Positions 26,953-35,557 of a stretch of 64,000 nt of DNA are shown here, piece after piece. Positions within the stretch are counted from its first letter, which is position 1. Each line of letters opens with the position of its first letter. Source of the stretch: Chryseobacterium sp. C-71 (GTDB lineage Bacteria; Bacteroidota; Bacteroidia; Flavobacteriales; Weeksellaceae); NCBI RefSeq assembly GCF_020911865.1, contig NZ_CP087131.1, positions 2,046,001 through 2,110,000 of the forward strand, in the 5' to 3' direction. Below the pieces are notes generated by a model that was not told the origin of the DNA, did no database searches, and saw only the letters and a list, made by a program, of their open reading frames with translations. Made by a program: the position numbers and the translations under genes.

Positions 26953-28107
26953 TCAGACCATTTTATGCAATAATTCTATCGGCGCAATGAAGATTCTGTA
27001 GAAAAAACCTTCAAAAGTAAAGCCTCTTCCGGACATTTCTACACGATACGTCAACGATAAAATAATAATGAATAAGGTAACGTAGAATTTCAGATTTAAT
27101 TTTAAAACTTCAGAACCTATAGAACCAGTGCTATCCTTCAACTGCATGGCGAAAAGCACAATCAGAAATATCATGTGAATGTACATCCATCTTCCCCAAT
27201 CAATAGCCAAGTAAAACAGCGGTAATGAGAAAAGAAATGCACCTATTAATAAAATAGATGTCGCCTTTCGATGAGTTTGATATTTTAAATAAAATCCAAT
27301 GTGAAAAACTGATATTAAAAAACTTATGACGTATAATCGGTATTCTTTAATATGTTCGATGATGTACTCTCTCTCATTGATATCCCAAAAGAAAATACCT
27401 TTTGTAAGGATCACTCCTCGTTGCTGAAGGATTTGTAAGGATTGTCCTTCATTGATATTTTTCCCTAAAAGAGCGATGAAAACTGCCGGAACAAAAACTG
27501 CGAAGATGTATTTTAAATATCTTTTTAATTCAACTTTTCCAGTTTTCAAATATAATGCGATCAGAAAATAAGGAATAAAAAACAAGGTTATTTCGTGGAA
27601 AAACATCGCAATAAAAAGTCCGCCACAAATGCAATATTCTTTTGATTTTGTGAGTGAATTCTTATTTAAATGATAAACGAAATACGCAAACAAAAAGAAC
27701 ACAATAAATTCTTTTTTACCAACATAATCTACACAGTTAAAAAGTCCTACAAACCCGATGGATGAAAGCAAAAGTGAGAGATAAAGAAAGGTTGCTTCTT
27801 TGTATTGAATCAATTTAAAATAAAAATAAAAAAAGCCTGAAATGATCATTACCTGAAAAAAGTAGACTAATAAATTTAATTTTAAACCTGAAATGTCCTG
27901 CAGCAGAAAAAAGAAACTTCCGGAAAGCCCTCTTCTTTTGAAACCACCATCCTGATAATTGATCAGCCAATCTCCTAAAATATATCCGTCTGATTTTACA
28001 TTATGGAGATAGGTAAATGTAATCGCAAACAAGGCTGTTGCGGCAATAAGAACATAAATAAAGATCTTAATATTAAAAAAAGATAAAATTTTCTTGCGTA
28101 TCATCAT
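26953..28107 (-). CDS. Multipass membrane protein of unknown function
   Basis: 384 residues with about ten hydrophobic helices (IFIYVLIAATALFAITFTY near 15; several Phe/Leu-rich spans to the end). After the first helix comes GDWLINYQDGGFKRRGLSGSFFF near 42-64, a motif shared by uncharacterised membrane proteins often found with surface glycan genes. It could be a glycan polymerase, flippase or lipid-sugar transferase of the GT-C type, but no catalytic motif is clear. It is 49 bp upstream of topA and 163 bp downstream of the T9SS cargo gene on the same strand. Confidence 0.72.
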   Translation of the reverse strand: MMIRKKILSFFNIKIFIYVLIAATALFAITFTYLHNVKSDGYILGDWLINYQDGGFKRRGLSGSFFFLLQDISGLKLNLLVYFFQVMIISGFFYFYFKLIQYKEATFLYLSLLLSSIGFVGLFNCVDYVGKKEFIVFFLFAYFVYHLNKNSLTKSKEYCICGGLFIAMFFHEITLFFIPYFLIALYLKTGKVELKRYLKYIFAVFVPAVFIALLGKNINEGQSLQILQQRGVILTKGIFFWDINEREYIIEHIKEYRLYVISFLISVFHIGFYLKYQTHRKATSILLIGAFLFSLPLFYLAIDWGRWMYIHMIFLIVLFAMQLKDSTGSIGSEVLKLNLKFYVTLFIIILSLTYRVEMSGRGFTFEGFFYRIFIAPIELLHKMV

Positions 28108-28270
28108 AAGTTTCTCAGATTTATTTCAACAAAAAAGAGAAGCAAAACAGCTCTTAAATTATTATATAAATCCGTTAATTTTGTAAAATCAAAAATAGGG
28201 ATTTACAAATAGCTAAGCACTATTTTGTTTCTCTTTACTATAAAATTTAAAGAAAAATTCTTTTAACCTT

Positions 28271-31200
28271 TTATTTTTTCACAATCTTTACTACAGTTTC
28301 AGAATTATTGATTCTCACCAGATAAACTCCCTGCACAAGCGAAGAAACATCGGTCTTGGTGTTTTCAAACTTGCCGGACTTTACCATTTGACCGGAAGCG
28401 TTGTAAATCTGATAGTGATAATCTTTGTTGTCTGTTGCCTTGATATACAAAACATCTTTCACAGGATTCGGGAATAATGTGATTTTGTTTTCTCTGGTGA
28501 TTTCGGCAATTTCATTTTTACTGAAAACATTGGAAGCTTTCACTGAAGCTCCAGCAGTAACCGGAATTGCAGGAATAGGTCCAGCTTCGTTTCCGTTTTG
28601 ATCATAATTGACTTTCACACAGCGGCAATTCATTCCGAAATAAGGATCGTTATTGTCATGAAAAGCAATCAAACGGTTGGCTGATGAAGCTGCATCGAAA
28701 AGTATGTTGATTGGTCTTCCGATGTAATTTGAATTCAAAGCAGCCGTCCATACTCCCGGATATTGGAAATTATTTACCGTAAAAGTTCCTGCTGCAGACT
28801 GATTAGCCGTCACACTTCTGAAACCACGCGATCCTGAATTGGGATAATTCCCCACCGAATAACTTGCATTATTGAACATATAACCGATTGTGGTTGTGGT
28901 CGTATTTCTCACTCTTACCCCTGCATAATCATTAATTACACTGTATGCCGTCGCTACTTTTTTATCTATTTTATACCAAGGTGAAATTCCGTAATCACGG
29001 TTTGCCAAGATTGCTACACCCGTAAGATCAGGAATTCTCCAGCCTTCCGGACAAGGGTCAAATGGAGATTTTTCACCGCCTCTTCCCCATCGGTCTGCAG
29101 CAACGTTGGGTTCATTCAAAAGCCAGTCGGTTCCGTTTGTATAATTTGGAACAGCACTGTTGTAGGGAGCAAATGCACTCGGAATCATGTACACCAAAGG
29201 ATTTTTAACTGAATAAGACAGCACTTTTGCTATTTTATCTGAAGTTTTATCAGTTGCTAAAATATTTGCATTTGAAGTATTCGTGTAGGTGTCGTAAGGA
29301 ACAATATAATTACCGGGAAGACTGTTATAAGCTCCCAAAGTAAGCGTAGTATAAGCAACACCACCGTTTGCATTGACGTTTCCTAAAAATACATTGTAAG
29401 AAGCTCTAGTATCCGCATGTTGAAATGACGGAATAGGATCTTTTCTTCCCCACTGATACTGTAAACCTGTAGAAGCTCTTATTTTTGCATACTCAGCAGC
29501 TGTAGGAGTTAAAGGATTAGCCACAATCGGGAACGCATCAGTTGCCCCAAGGTTCCTATCCATAAATTCGGTTTTTAAAACATCTCCTTTCGGAACATAA
29601 TTTACATAATTAGTTGCTGCAGCATTAGGTGTTTCTGTGGTGTAATTGTAAGAACCAATTGCCGTATCTGTAACCCAGACATGCCAAGACCAATAAACAG
29701 GATTAGCAATGCTTCCGTTGTGCAAAGTAACTACTGCATTACCGCTCTGATTAGGATTTAGTGTGACTAAAATTTTAGAATTAACCAAGCCTGAAGTTGA
29801 GCTAGGCGAAGGATTACTCACTGTAACCGTATTAATTAAACCTGTATTGGTTGTCCATAAAACATTTGCTTTTAAATCATTAAAACTTGCAGGATTAAGA
29901 ATCGCAGGATTATTTAATAATTGACTCTGAGCAGAAAATGCCTTAGAAACCGGAATTTCCACTGTTGACAAAGCAGTGCTTTTTACGACCTGATACGTGT
30001 TTGGATTACTTAAACCTTCTGTATATTCTACATTGGCATTTAAATATTGCGTAGGAAAATCATAGCCATTCACCACATATAACGGATCTTTCACACATCT
30101 GCAACCATTGGCATCGGATGTTTTACTGCTCGATGTAGGGACGTAAAAATATCTGCCTTTCACGCTGGGATTAGCGGGATCTGGGATATCATTCTGGTAT
30201 TTATCGGGAAGCATAAACAATGCACGGGCTCCAACTGCCGGCGTTGTATCAAAAAACCTCGTCATTGTTGCCGTCCATAACGAAACATGATGCTGATCGG
30301 TGTACTGACCTGCCTGAGAGTTGATTGCTAATTGCCCCGTCCCAGGAAAAATTCCCATATTATTTCCGCCTGCATTAGATAAATCGAAACCAACATTTGA
30401 ATATAGTTTGAAACCGGTCATAAATGAAGGCGTATTGGTGTCGTTTGGCTTTATAATATGATAACCATTGGCATCAAAAGTATTTTTGCCTAAATTCGTT
30501 CTTACCCCAAAAGGCGAATAATCTATTCTTACATCATCTACATAAGCAGCTGATGCTAAATTAGCAACAAGCATTGAAGGAATTCTCCAACCATTTGGGC
30601 ACGGGTCGAAAGGAGATTTATCTCTGTAAGGTGCAGCGCTGTTATCATTGTTGTAATCTGTTGCTAAGACCCCTTTCGAATTGTCTGACCATAAATTAAG
30701 TTCAGATAATCTGCTGTCATTAACGCCCGCAGCTCTACCGAACCAATTGACCATCAAATTTGCATTATTATTGTAATAAGCAGGACCCGAATTATCATCT
30801 TTATTGACATAGATTAAACTTAAAGGATTCTTAACAGAAAGCTGAAGATTATTATCTAAAGTAGCATTAGAAAGCAGTACAAATTTTCTGAGAGCATCAA
30901 AATTTATAGCATTTGTGAAATTTTTCGCACCTCGGTGTCTTACCCTTCCGATAGTACCCGAAACTTCATAAAAATCTTCTCCTTTCATTACCAAAGGCGG
31001 AATAGGATCTTTTCTCCCCCATTGATAAAGAAGCCCACCGCTACGATTCCAATCACCGCTGGTATTGCTGTTGGTGATGGCTCCTAAATTTCTGTCCATC
31101 CATTTCCATTCAGCATCAGGAATATTTTCTATTGTCCCGTTCTTTCTTTCTCTTTTTACACCAGCAAAACTTTTATAAGTAGACCCATTGGTAGGATCAT

Positions 31201-31732
31201 CTGTAACCCAGATATGCCAAGACCAGAAAATATCGCCATTTACTCTAAAAGCCACAACAGCATTACCTTTTTTTGCTTTGTTGATCATGACTTTTATTTT
31301 CCCGTTTTCACCGGAGTCTACAATTTCTAAATTATAGTTTGTCCCCGATTTTATGAGACCATGAACATCTTCCCAAAGTACTTCAGCACTAATTTTACCT
31401 TTTATAGCTCCTGCACTTGCCAGATATTTATAGCTACGCCACATTTCATAAGCCTTCTTCACGGGAATATATAATCCTTCACCATGTTGAGCAGGGTCAA
31501 AAATATAACTATTGGGAGCCTTCGTCCAATCCGGAGCTACCGCAATACGCGATTGAATAAACAGCTCGTCATTTACATTCCCTGAGATTTTATCTAAAGT
31601 ATCCTTTTTAATAAAGCTATACATTTTAGATGTACCAAAATCTCTGTCTTTTTCTAAACTATTTTTAGAATATCCATTCAAAGAAGCTAAGCAAAATATT
31701 GCTATTAGGTTCTTACTTATTTTACCTTTCAT
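28271..31732 (-). CDS. T9SS cargo protein with two Fib_succ_major-like domains
   Basis: 1153 residues. A signal peptide (about 1-22) is followed by two homologous segments. The first, about 170-545, has WSWHIWVTDD, MDRNLGA, YQWGRKDPIP, SPFDPCPNGWRIP and CRCVK. The second, about 680-1040, has WSWHVWVTDT, MDRNLGAT, YQWGRKDPIP, SPFDPCPEGWRIP and CRCVK. These motifs are those of the Fibrobacter succinogenes major paralogous domain. The last 70 residues (LFPNPVKDVLYIKA to VVKIVKK) are a type A type IX sorting domain, so the protein should reach the cell surface. Function unknown, possibly adhesion or glycan binding. Promoter candidate at 31890-31919. Confidence 0.9.
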   Translation of the reverse strand: MKGKISKNLIAIFCLASLNGYSKNSLEKDRDFGTSKMYSFIKKDTLDKISGNVNDELFIQSRIAVAPDWTKAPNSYIFDPAQHGEGLYIPVKKAYEMWRSYKYLASAGAIKGKISAEVLWEDVHGLIKSGTNYNLEIVDSGENGKIKVMINKAKKGNAVVAFRVNGDIFWSWHIWVTDDPTNGSTYKSFAGVKRERKNGTIENIPDAEWKWMDRNLGAITNSNTSGDWNRSGGLLYQWGRKDPIPPLVMKGEDFYEVSGTIGRVRHRGAKNFTNAINFDALRKFVLLSNATLDNNLQLSVKNPLSLIYVNKDDNSGPAYYNNNANLMVNWFGRAAGVNDSRLSELNLWSDNSKGVLATDYNNDNSAAPYRDKSPFDPCPNGWRIPSMLVANLASAAYVDDVRIDYSPFGVRTNLGKNTFDANGYHIIKPNDTNTPSFMTGFKLYSNVGFDLSNAGGNNMGIFPGTGQLAINSQAGQYTDQHHVSLWTATMTRFFDTTPAVGARALFMLPDKYQNDIPDPANPSVKGRYFYVPTSSSKTSDANGCRCVKDPLYVVNGYDFPTQYLNANVEYTEGLSNPNTYQVVKSTALSTVEIPVSKAFSAQSQLLNNPAILNPASFNDLKANVLWTTNTGLINTVTVSNPSPSSTSGLVNSKILVTLNPNQSGNAVVTLHNGSIANPVYWSWHVWVTDTAIGSYNYTTETPNAAATNYVNYVPKGDVLKTEFMDRNLGATDAFPIVANPLTPTAAEYAKIRASTGLQYQWGRKDPIPSFQHADTRASYNVFLGNVNANGGVAYTTLTLGAYNSLPGNYIVPYDTYTNTSNANILATDKTSDKIAKVLSYSVKNPLVYMIPSAFAPYNSAVPNYTNGTDWLLNEPNVAADRWGRGGEKSPFDPCPEGWRIPDLTGVAILANRDYGISPWYKIDKKVATAYSVINDYAGVRVRNTTTTTIGYMFNNASYSVGNYPNSGSRGFRSVTANQSAAGTFTVNNFQYPGVWTAALNSNYIGRPINILFDAASSANRLIAFHDNNDPYFGMNCRCVKVNYDQNGNEAGPIPAIPVTAGASVKASNVFSKNEIAEITRENKITLFPNPVKDVLYIKATDNKDYHYQIYNASGQMVKSGKFENTKTDVSSLVQGVYLVRINNSETVVKIVKK

Positions 31733-31889
31733 ACTTAAAGAATTGCGCTTATCACACCATTTTCAAATTTTAAACCAAAATAAACAATAATCAATTTGTT
31801 TTAAATATAAGAAAAACATTTAACACTTATATTATCAAATAATCAAAATTAAATTGATTTTAACAAAAACTTCATTTAATGATTTTGGA

Positions 31890-31919
31890 CAAAAATACAA
31901 TAATCTGCGAATAAACAAA
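31890..31919 (-). promoter_or_regulatory. Promoter of the T9SS cargo gene
   Basis: Minus-strand TATTTTTG (complement 31890-31897) with TTTG (complement 31916-31919), spacer 18 nt. The implied leader before the ATG at 31732 is about 150 nt. Confidence 0.55.
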
Positions 31920-32029
31920 CATACATAGAGTCAATTTTTCTTAATATTCAAAAAGCATATTATTTAAAAATTAAGTGGTAGGTAAAAAAGCATATCAACA
32001 ATTAACTTACAACGGTGAATAACAAACAA

Positions 32030-32057
32030 AAAACCGCCTCAATAAAGGGACGGTTTT
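32030..32057. terminator. Terminator after the acyltransferase gene
   Basis: Stem AAAACCGCCTC / GGGACGGTTTT with one mismatch and a G-T pair, loop AATAAA, and an A-run to its left (a U-run on the minus strand). It lies 68 nt past the minus-strand stop. Confidence 0.82.
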
Positions 32058-32125
32058 CAAAAAAGATTATTCTAAATTTATTCTTTCAGACTTTACATGT
32101 TATAATCTGAAAATTTTTCAGCCTG

Positions 32126-33178
32126 CTAAAAAATAATTTTATTTAAATATTTTTGCAAGATTGGCTCTAAATAAGCCGCCACTACATATGCTATAGGAAT
32201 CACGAAAGCAAAAGAAAAAATTGGTAAAACGGCATAAGGAAGTCCAATATAATCATTAAGTTTTACCATCATTGCCACCATCATGTTTTCATGCAGTAAA
32301 TAAACGGGGTAACTTATAAAACCGATAAATGTGAAAAACTTCATAGAAAAAAGTCGCTCCATGGGTTTCCAAAAAAGTGATCCAACAAAAATAAAGACTA
32401 AAATCATCAGATATACATTTCTAACGAAATCCTGAAGTTTATACATATAAAACATGGCGCAAATGGTTGCAACAATAAAGGCAACAAGATATTTTTTCTT
32501 CCTTTCCTGATAGTAAATATAAATCAGGGCACCCGCAACAAACCACCCAAAATACACGAAATTTCCTATATAAGCTTTAAATTTCAATAGATAAAGCGGC
32601 AACAACTGATGAAATTCTAAAATTTGGTAAGTAACCGCAAGAAGATATATCACAAATATCCCTAATAATGCTATTTTTCTTTTAAACCAATAATATAAAA
32701 GACCAAAAATCACATAAAACTTCACTTCTATGTAAAGAGACCAAAATGAAGATTCTAATACAGGAAAATCTGTTTTAAAAACCCGCTCCAATACTCCCTC
32801 ATCAATGAACAACACTCCCGGAATCAGAGATTTTAATTCTGGAATCCCTAAAGGTCTTTCAGAAAAAAATCCTGCAGTAGCATAAATTATCACAGAACAG
32901 ATAATCATACTTGGAAATAGTCGTACCCATCTTTTTTTGATGAATTTTATAAAACCTGTTGTCTTTTCCATAGACATCAGAATTACAAAGCCCGAAATCA
33001 AAAAAAACAATTGAACACCAAGATCACCATATTTCACCAAAATATTGTCTTTGTACAAATCGCCAAAAGGATAATGTTTGCTCCAAATATAGTATCCATG
33101 AAAAAGGAAAACCAAGAAAATAGCAAAGCCTCGTAAGCCATCTAAAACTAAAATTCTATTATTTTTCTGATCAGACAT
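32126..33178 (-). CDS. Membrane acyltransferase, acyltransferase 3 (OafA/NodX) family
   Basis: 350 residues with about ten transmembrane helices. The N-terminal RILVLDGLRGFAIFLVFLFHGYYIW (residues 8-32) carries the conserved Arg-Gly and His of the acyltransferase 3 family, and FISGFVI-like segments follow. These enzymes transfer acetyl or other short acyl groups to cell-surface glycans. It lacks the C-terminal SGNH domain found in some relatives. It is the last gene of a minus-strand trio with an EpsG-like protein and a membrane protein, 37 bp after the former, which suggests O-acylation of the same glycan. Confidence 0.88.
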   Translation of the reverse strand: MSDQKNNRILVLDGLRGFAIFLVFLFHGYYIWSKHYPFGDLYKDNILVKYGDLGVQLFFLISGFVILMSMEKTTGFIKFIKKRWVRLFPSMIICSVIIYATAGFFSERPLGIPELKSLIPGVLFIDEGVLERVFKTDFPVLESSFWSLYIEVKFYVIFGLLYYWFKRKIALLGIFVIYLLAVTYQILEFHQLLPLYLLKFKAYIGNFVYFGWFVAGALIYIYYQERKKKYLVAFIVATICAMFYMYKLQDFVRNVYLMILVFIFVGSLFWKPMERLFSMKFFTFIGFISYPVYLLHENMMVAMMVKLNDYIGLPYAVLPIFSFAFVIPIAYVVAAYLEPILQKYLNKIIF

Positions 33179-33215
33179 GTGAACTTTAATATTAAGATTA
33201 ATTCAGTAATATTTT

Positions 33216-34361
33216 CTAAGGAAGAATATGATTCTTATATAAATCGATCGTAAATCTTCCTGCAGTAATATTTTTAAAACTAGAAAATACTACAAAATAG
33301 AAAACTGCCAAACTTATAATAAATGCGTGTATAAGCTTTCTTGTACCCTCATTTACAACATACATTGTATTTGGCACTAAAAGATATCCAAATGCGAAAA
33401 AAGTTCCCGTCAATCGGGATGAAAAAATAGGATTGTTCCTGAAAATAAAATAAAAACAAATTCCTATTACAGTATAGTTACGATGGTATTCATAATACGG
33501 ATATTTCTCTTTCATTGCCGTATCAAAAACAAATAAAAATGTAGTACAGATTGCCATCATTAATTCCGGTAGTCCAAAACCTCCATTAAGCCTCTCACCT
33601 CCTATACCTTCATCAACATAACCATTAAAACCCGCCACAAGCGTATTATCACCAGCTACATCGCTGAGAAAATCACCAAAAACCCTATATACTTCAAATG
33701 GAGATGCAAAAATAGATGCAATAATACAGATGAGCATTATCGTTTTATTAATAGGAATACGTGCCACCCAATACATGGGAAGTAAAAGAAAGCAGACATT
33801 ATGTATACCTGCTGCCAAATAAATCCACAAAAGATACATCCATACATTCCTTTCCTTTATGTATCTTATTGCATAATAACCTACAAAACAACCGAGATTC
33901 TGCCTTATCTGACCACTCTCACCTATAAAAAAACCAGGCACAAATATGAAGAGTAAAAAAGTGAAGGGATAATATGTATTCTCTTCAACAAATTTTGTTT
34001 TAAAAAATGTTACAAGTGCCGCAATCACAAATGTCAACATGTAAAAAGGCGCATTGAATATGTTTAAAAGCAACTTATTAATCAATACAAAAAGCCATTC
34101 TAATTCCATAGGCTGCCCACCTTCAATAGATAAAGCCGCAAACAGTATGCTGATATAATCTTTCGTATCAGAATATGCATAAATACCTCTATAACTACCA
34201 TAATCTGGCCCTACATTATCCCTAAATCCTGCTATGACAACAAGATATACAGCCAAAACATACAAAGCCTTTCTATTGCTTTTACCAGAATACACTTCTT
34301 GAATACTAAAAAAAAGCATGTAAAGAATTGCTATGATATAATATGGATGCAGTAAACTCAT
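33216..34361 (-). CDS. EpsG-like membrane protein (polysaccharide polymerase candidate)
   Basis: 381 residues, about ten hydrophobic helices. The early YVLAVYLVVIAGFRDNVGPDYGSYRGIY (near 34-61) contains the FRxxxGxDYxxY pattern of EpsG/Wzy-type proteins involved in exopolysaccharide polymerisation. GESGQIRQNLGCFVGYYAIRYI (near 152-173) is the second typical EpsG element, and GIHNVCFLLLP (near 187-197) the third. It overlaps the end of the upstream membrane-protein gene by 4 bp (ATGA), so the two are translationally coupled. Assignment to EpsG is by motif only. Confidence 0.82.
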   Translation of the reverse strand: MSLLHPYYIIAILYMLFFSIQEVYSGKSNRKALYVLAVYLVVIAGFRDNVGPDYGSYRGIYAYSDTKDYISILFAALSIEGGQPMELEWLFVLINKLLLNIFNAPFYMLTFVIAALVTFFKTKFVEENTYYPFTFLLFIFVPGFFIGESGQIRQNLGCFVGYYAIRYIKERNVWMYLLWIYLAAGIHNVCFLLLPMYWVARIPINKTIMLICIIASIFASPFEVYRVFGDFLSDVAGDNTLVAGFNGYVDEGIGGERLNGGFGLPELMMAICTTFLFVFDTAMKEKYPYYEYHRNYTVIGICFYFIFRNNPIFSSRLTGTFFAFGYLLVPNTMYVVNEGTRKLIHAFIISLAVFYFVVFSSFKNITAGRFTIDLYKNHILP

Positions 34362-35365
34362 TGTTGCGGTACGGATATTTTAAACTGATGAAAAGCCACA
34401 ATAATTCCTGAAAGAATAAGCGGCAAAAATAGTCTGGTTTCCCAAAAAAGCCCGACAAAAGTAATCATTCCCAAATAGGGTAATGAAAAAAACAGATATT
34501 TTTTCATTATTAATTTTCTGTAATCATCATCACAAAGCCTGAACGTAAAGTAAAAACCAAGAAGTCCGAAAAACAATCCTGCCAGATTAAATGGGCTGGT
34601 GAAATTTTTAACCAGATACACCCCTTCAAAAAACGATGTATCCTGTGGAATCATCAGCTTCAAGCCGATGTATGGCAAAACAAAAGACAAAACCAGAAAG
34701 GCAATTTCTTTTACATATTTAAAATTTCCAGCTTTAAGTTTTTCGAAATCAATAAAAACCGCAGCGAAAAAAGCAATATTCAGACAAGATGTTTCTCTCA
34801 CAAAAGTTGAAACAAAAATTGTAAGACACAAAAAAATAAAATCTGAAGTCTTCTTCTCATGGTAATATTTTAAGCTTAATAAAACTCCAAGCAGATAAAA
34901 GAAAATTGCAATACAATCGCAATTGGTGGGCACATACTGAACAATGACAATAAAAAAAACTGCCAAAAGATGAACCAGCCATTTTACATTTGAATTGAAA
35001 AGAGTGTTGACAGGTCTATACTTTAAAATTAAATTTAAAATATAAGATGAAAGCACAAAAAAGAAACTGTTAATCAGAAAAACACTGTGATAAAAAACAG
35101 TTCCGTTCTTCAGAAGCATCGGTTTTGAGAATGGCAGAAAAAGATTGATAAAAGAATTAAGCAAATCCGTCACATGCACCATCAGAAAATTAGGAATCAC
35201 CCGATAAGCATACACCGATATAAACATAAAATCCGGAGCCTTCTCCATAGATTTCAGCTTTACATACGACGATTCGAAGCCATAATAAGACATGAAAAAC
35301 AGCAGAAATGGGAAAATTACTACAAATAGAAATCCGTTTAATTTTTCATCAAAAATTTTCAACAT
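34358..35365 (-). CDS. Multipass membrane protein of unknown function
   Basis: 335 residues, eight to ten hydrophobic helices, short charged loops. It resembles in general layout the 26953-28107 protein and other glycan-associated GT-C-like membrane proteins, but I see no firm catalytic motif. It is the first gene of the trio with the EpsG-like and acyltransferase 3 proteins, overlapping the next start by 4 bp. A TACTTTTG box (complement 35434-35441) about 70 bp upstream is a candidate promoter. Low similarity to named families is my impression only. Confidence 0.7.
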   Translation of the reverse strand: MLKIFDEKLNGFLFVVIFPFLLFFMSYYGFESSYVKLKSMEKAPDFMFISVYAYRVIPNFLMVHVTDLLNSFINLFLPFSKPMLLKNGTVFYHSVFLINSFFFVLSSYILNLILKYRPVNTLFNSNVKWLVHLLAVFFIVIVQYVPTNCDCIAIFFYLLGVLLSLKYYHEKKTSDFIFLCLTIFVSTFVRETSCLNIAFFAAVFIDFEKLKAGNFKYVKEIAFLVLSFVLPYIGLKLMIPQDTSFFEGVYLVKNFTSPFNLAGLFFGLLGFYFTFRLCDDDYRKLIMKKYLFFSLPYLGMITFVGLFWETRLFLPLILSGIIVAFHQFKISVPQQ

Positions 35366-35433
35366 ACAAGATGTCCCTCAATTTAAAATAATTTTCGTGT
35401 TTTATAAATAAGTAGCAAAAAAGGGAACTTGTG

Positions 35434-35441
35434 CAAAAGTA
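35434..35441 (-). promoter_or_regulatory. Candidate -7 box for the 35365 membrane-protein operon
   Basis: Minus-strand TACTTTTG matching TAnnTTTG, 69 bp from the start codon. No clear -33 TTTG at the right distance. Confidence 0.4.
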
Positions 35442-35528
35442 AAAGATTTTTTCATTTTAAATGGAATATTTTATTGATTTTCAGCGAAAACTTCTCTCAC
35501 AAATGTTTTAAACTACTCTATAAAAATT

Positions 35529-35536
35529 TAAATTTG
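35529..35536 (+). promoter_or_regulatory. Candidate -7 box for the flexirubin block 1 operon
   Basis: TAAATTTG fits TAnnTTTG and lies 21 bp before the ATG of the MMPL fusion gene. No TTTG is present 19-21 nt upstream. It is the only candidate start for the darA/darB transcript that I can see. Confidence 0.45.
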
Positions 35537-35557
35537 CAAACTTGATTTGAGAATCTC

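Larger units (their letters stand above)
31733..32125. other. Intergenic region with promoter and terminator
   Basis: 393 bp, very AT-rich, no gene. It contains the promoter of the T9SS cargo gene (31890-31919) and the terminator of the acyltransferase operon (32030-32057). No other structure seen. Confidence 0.7.
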
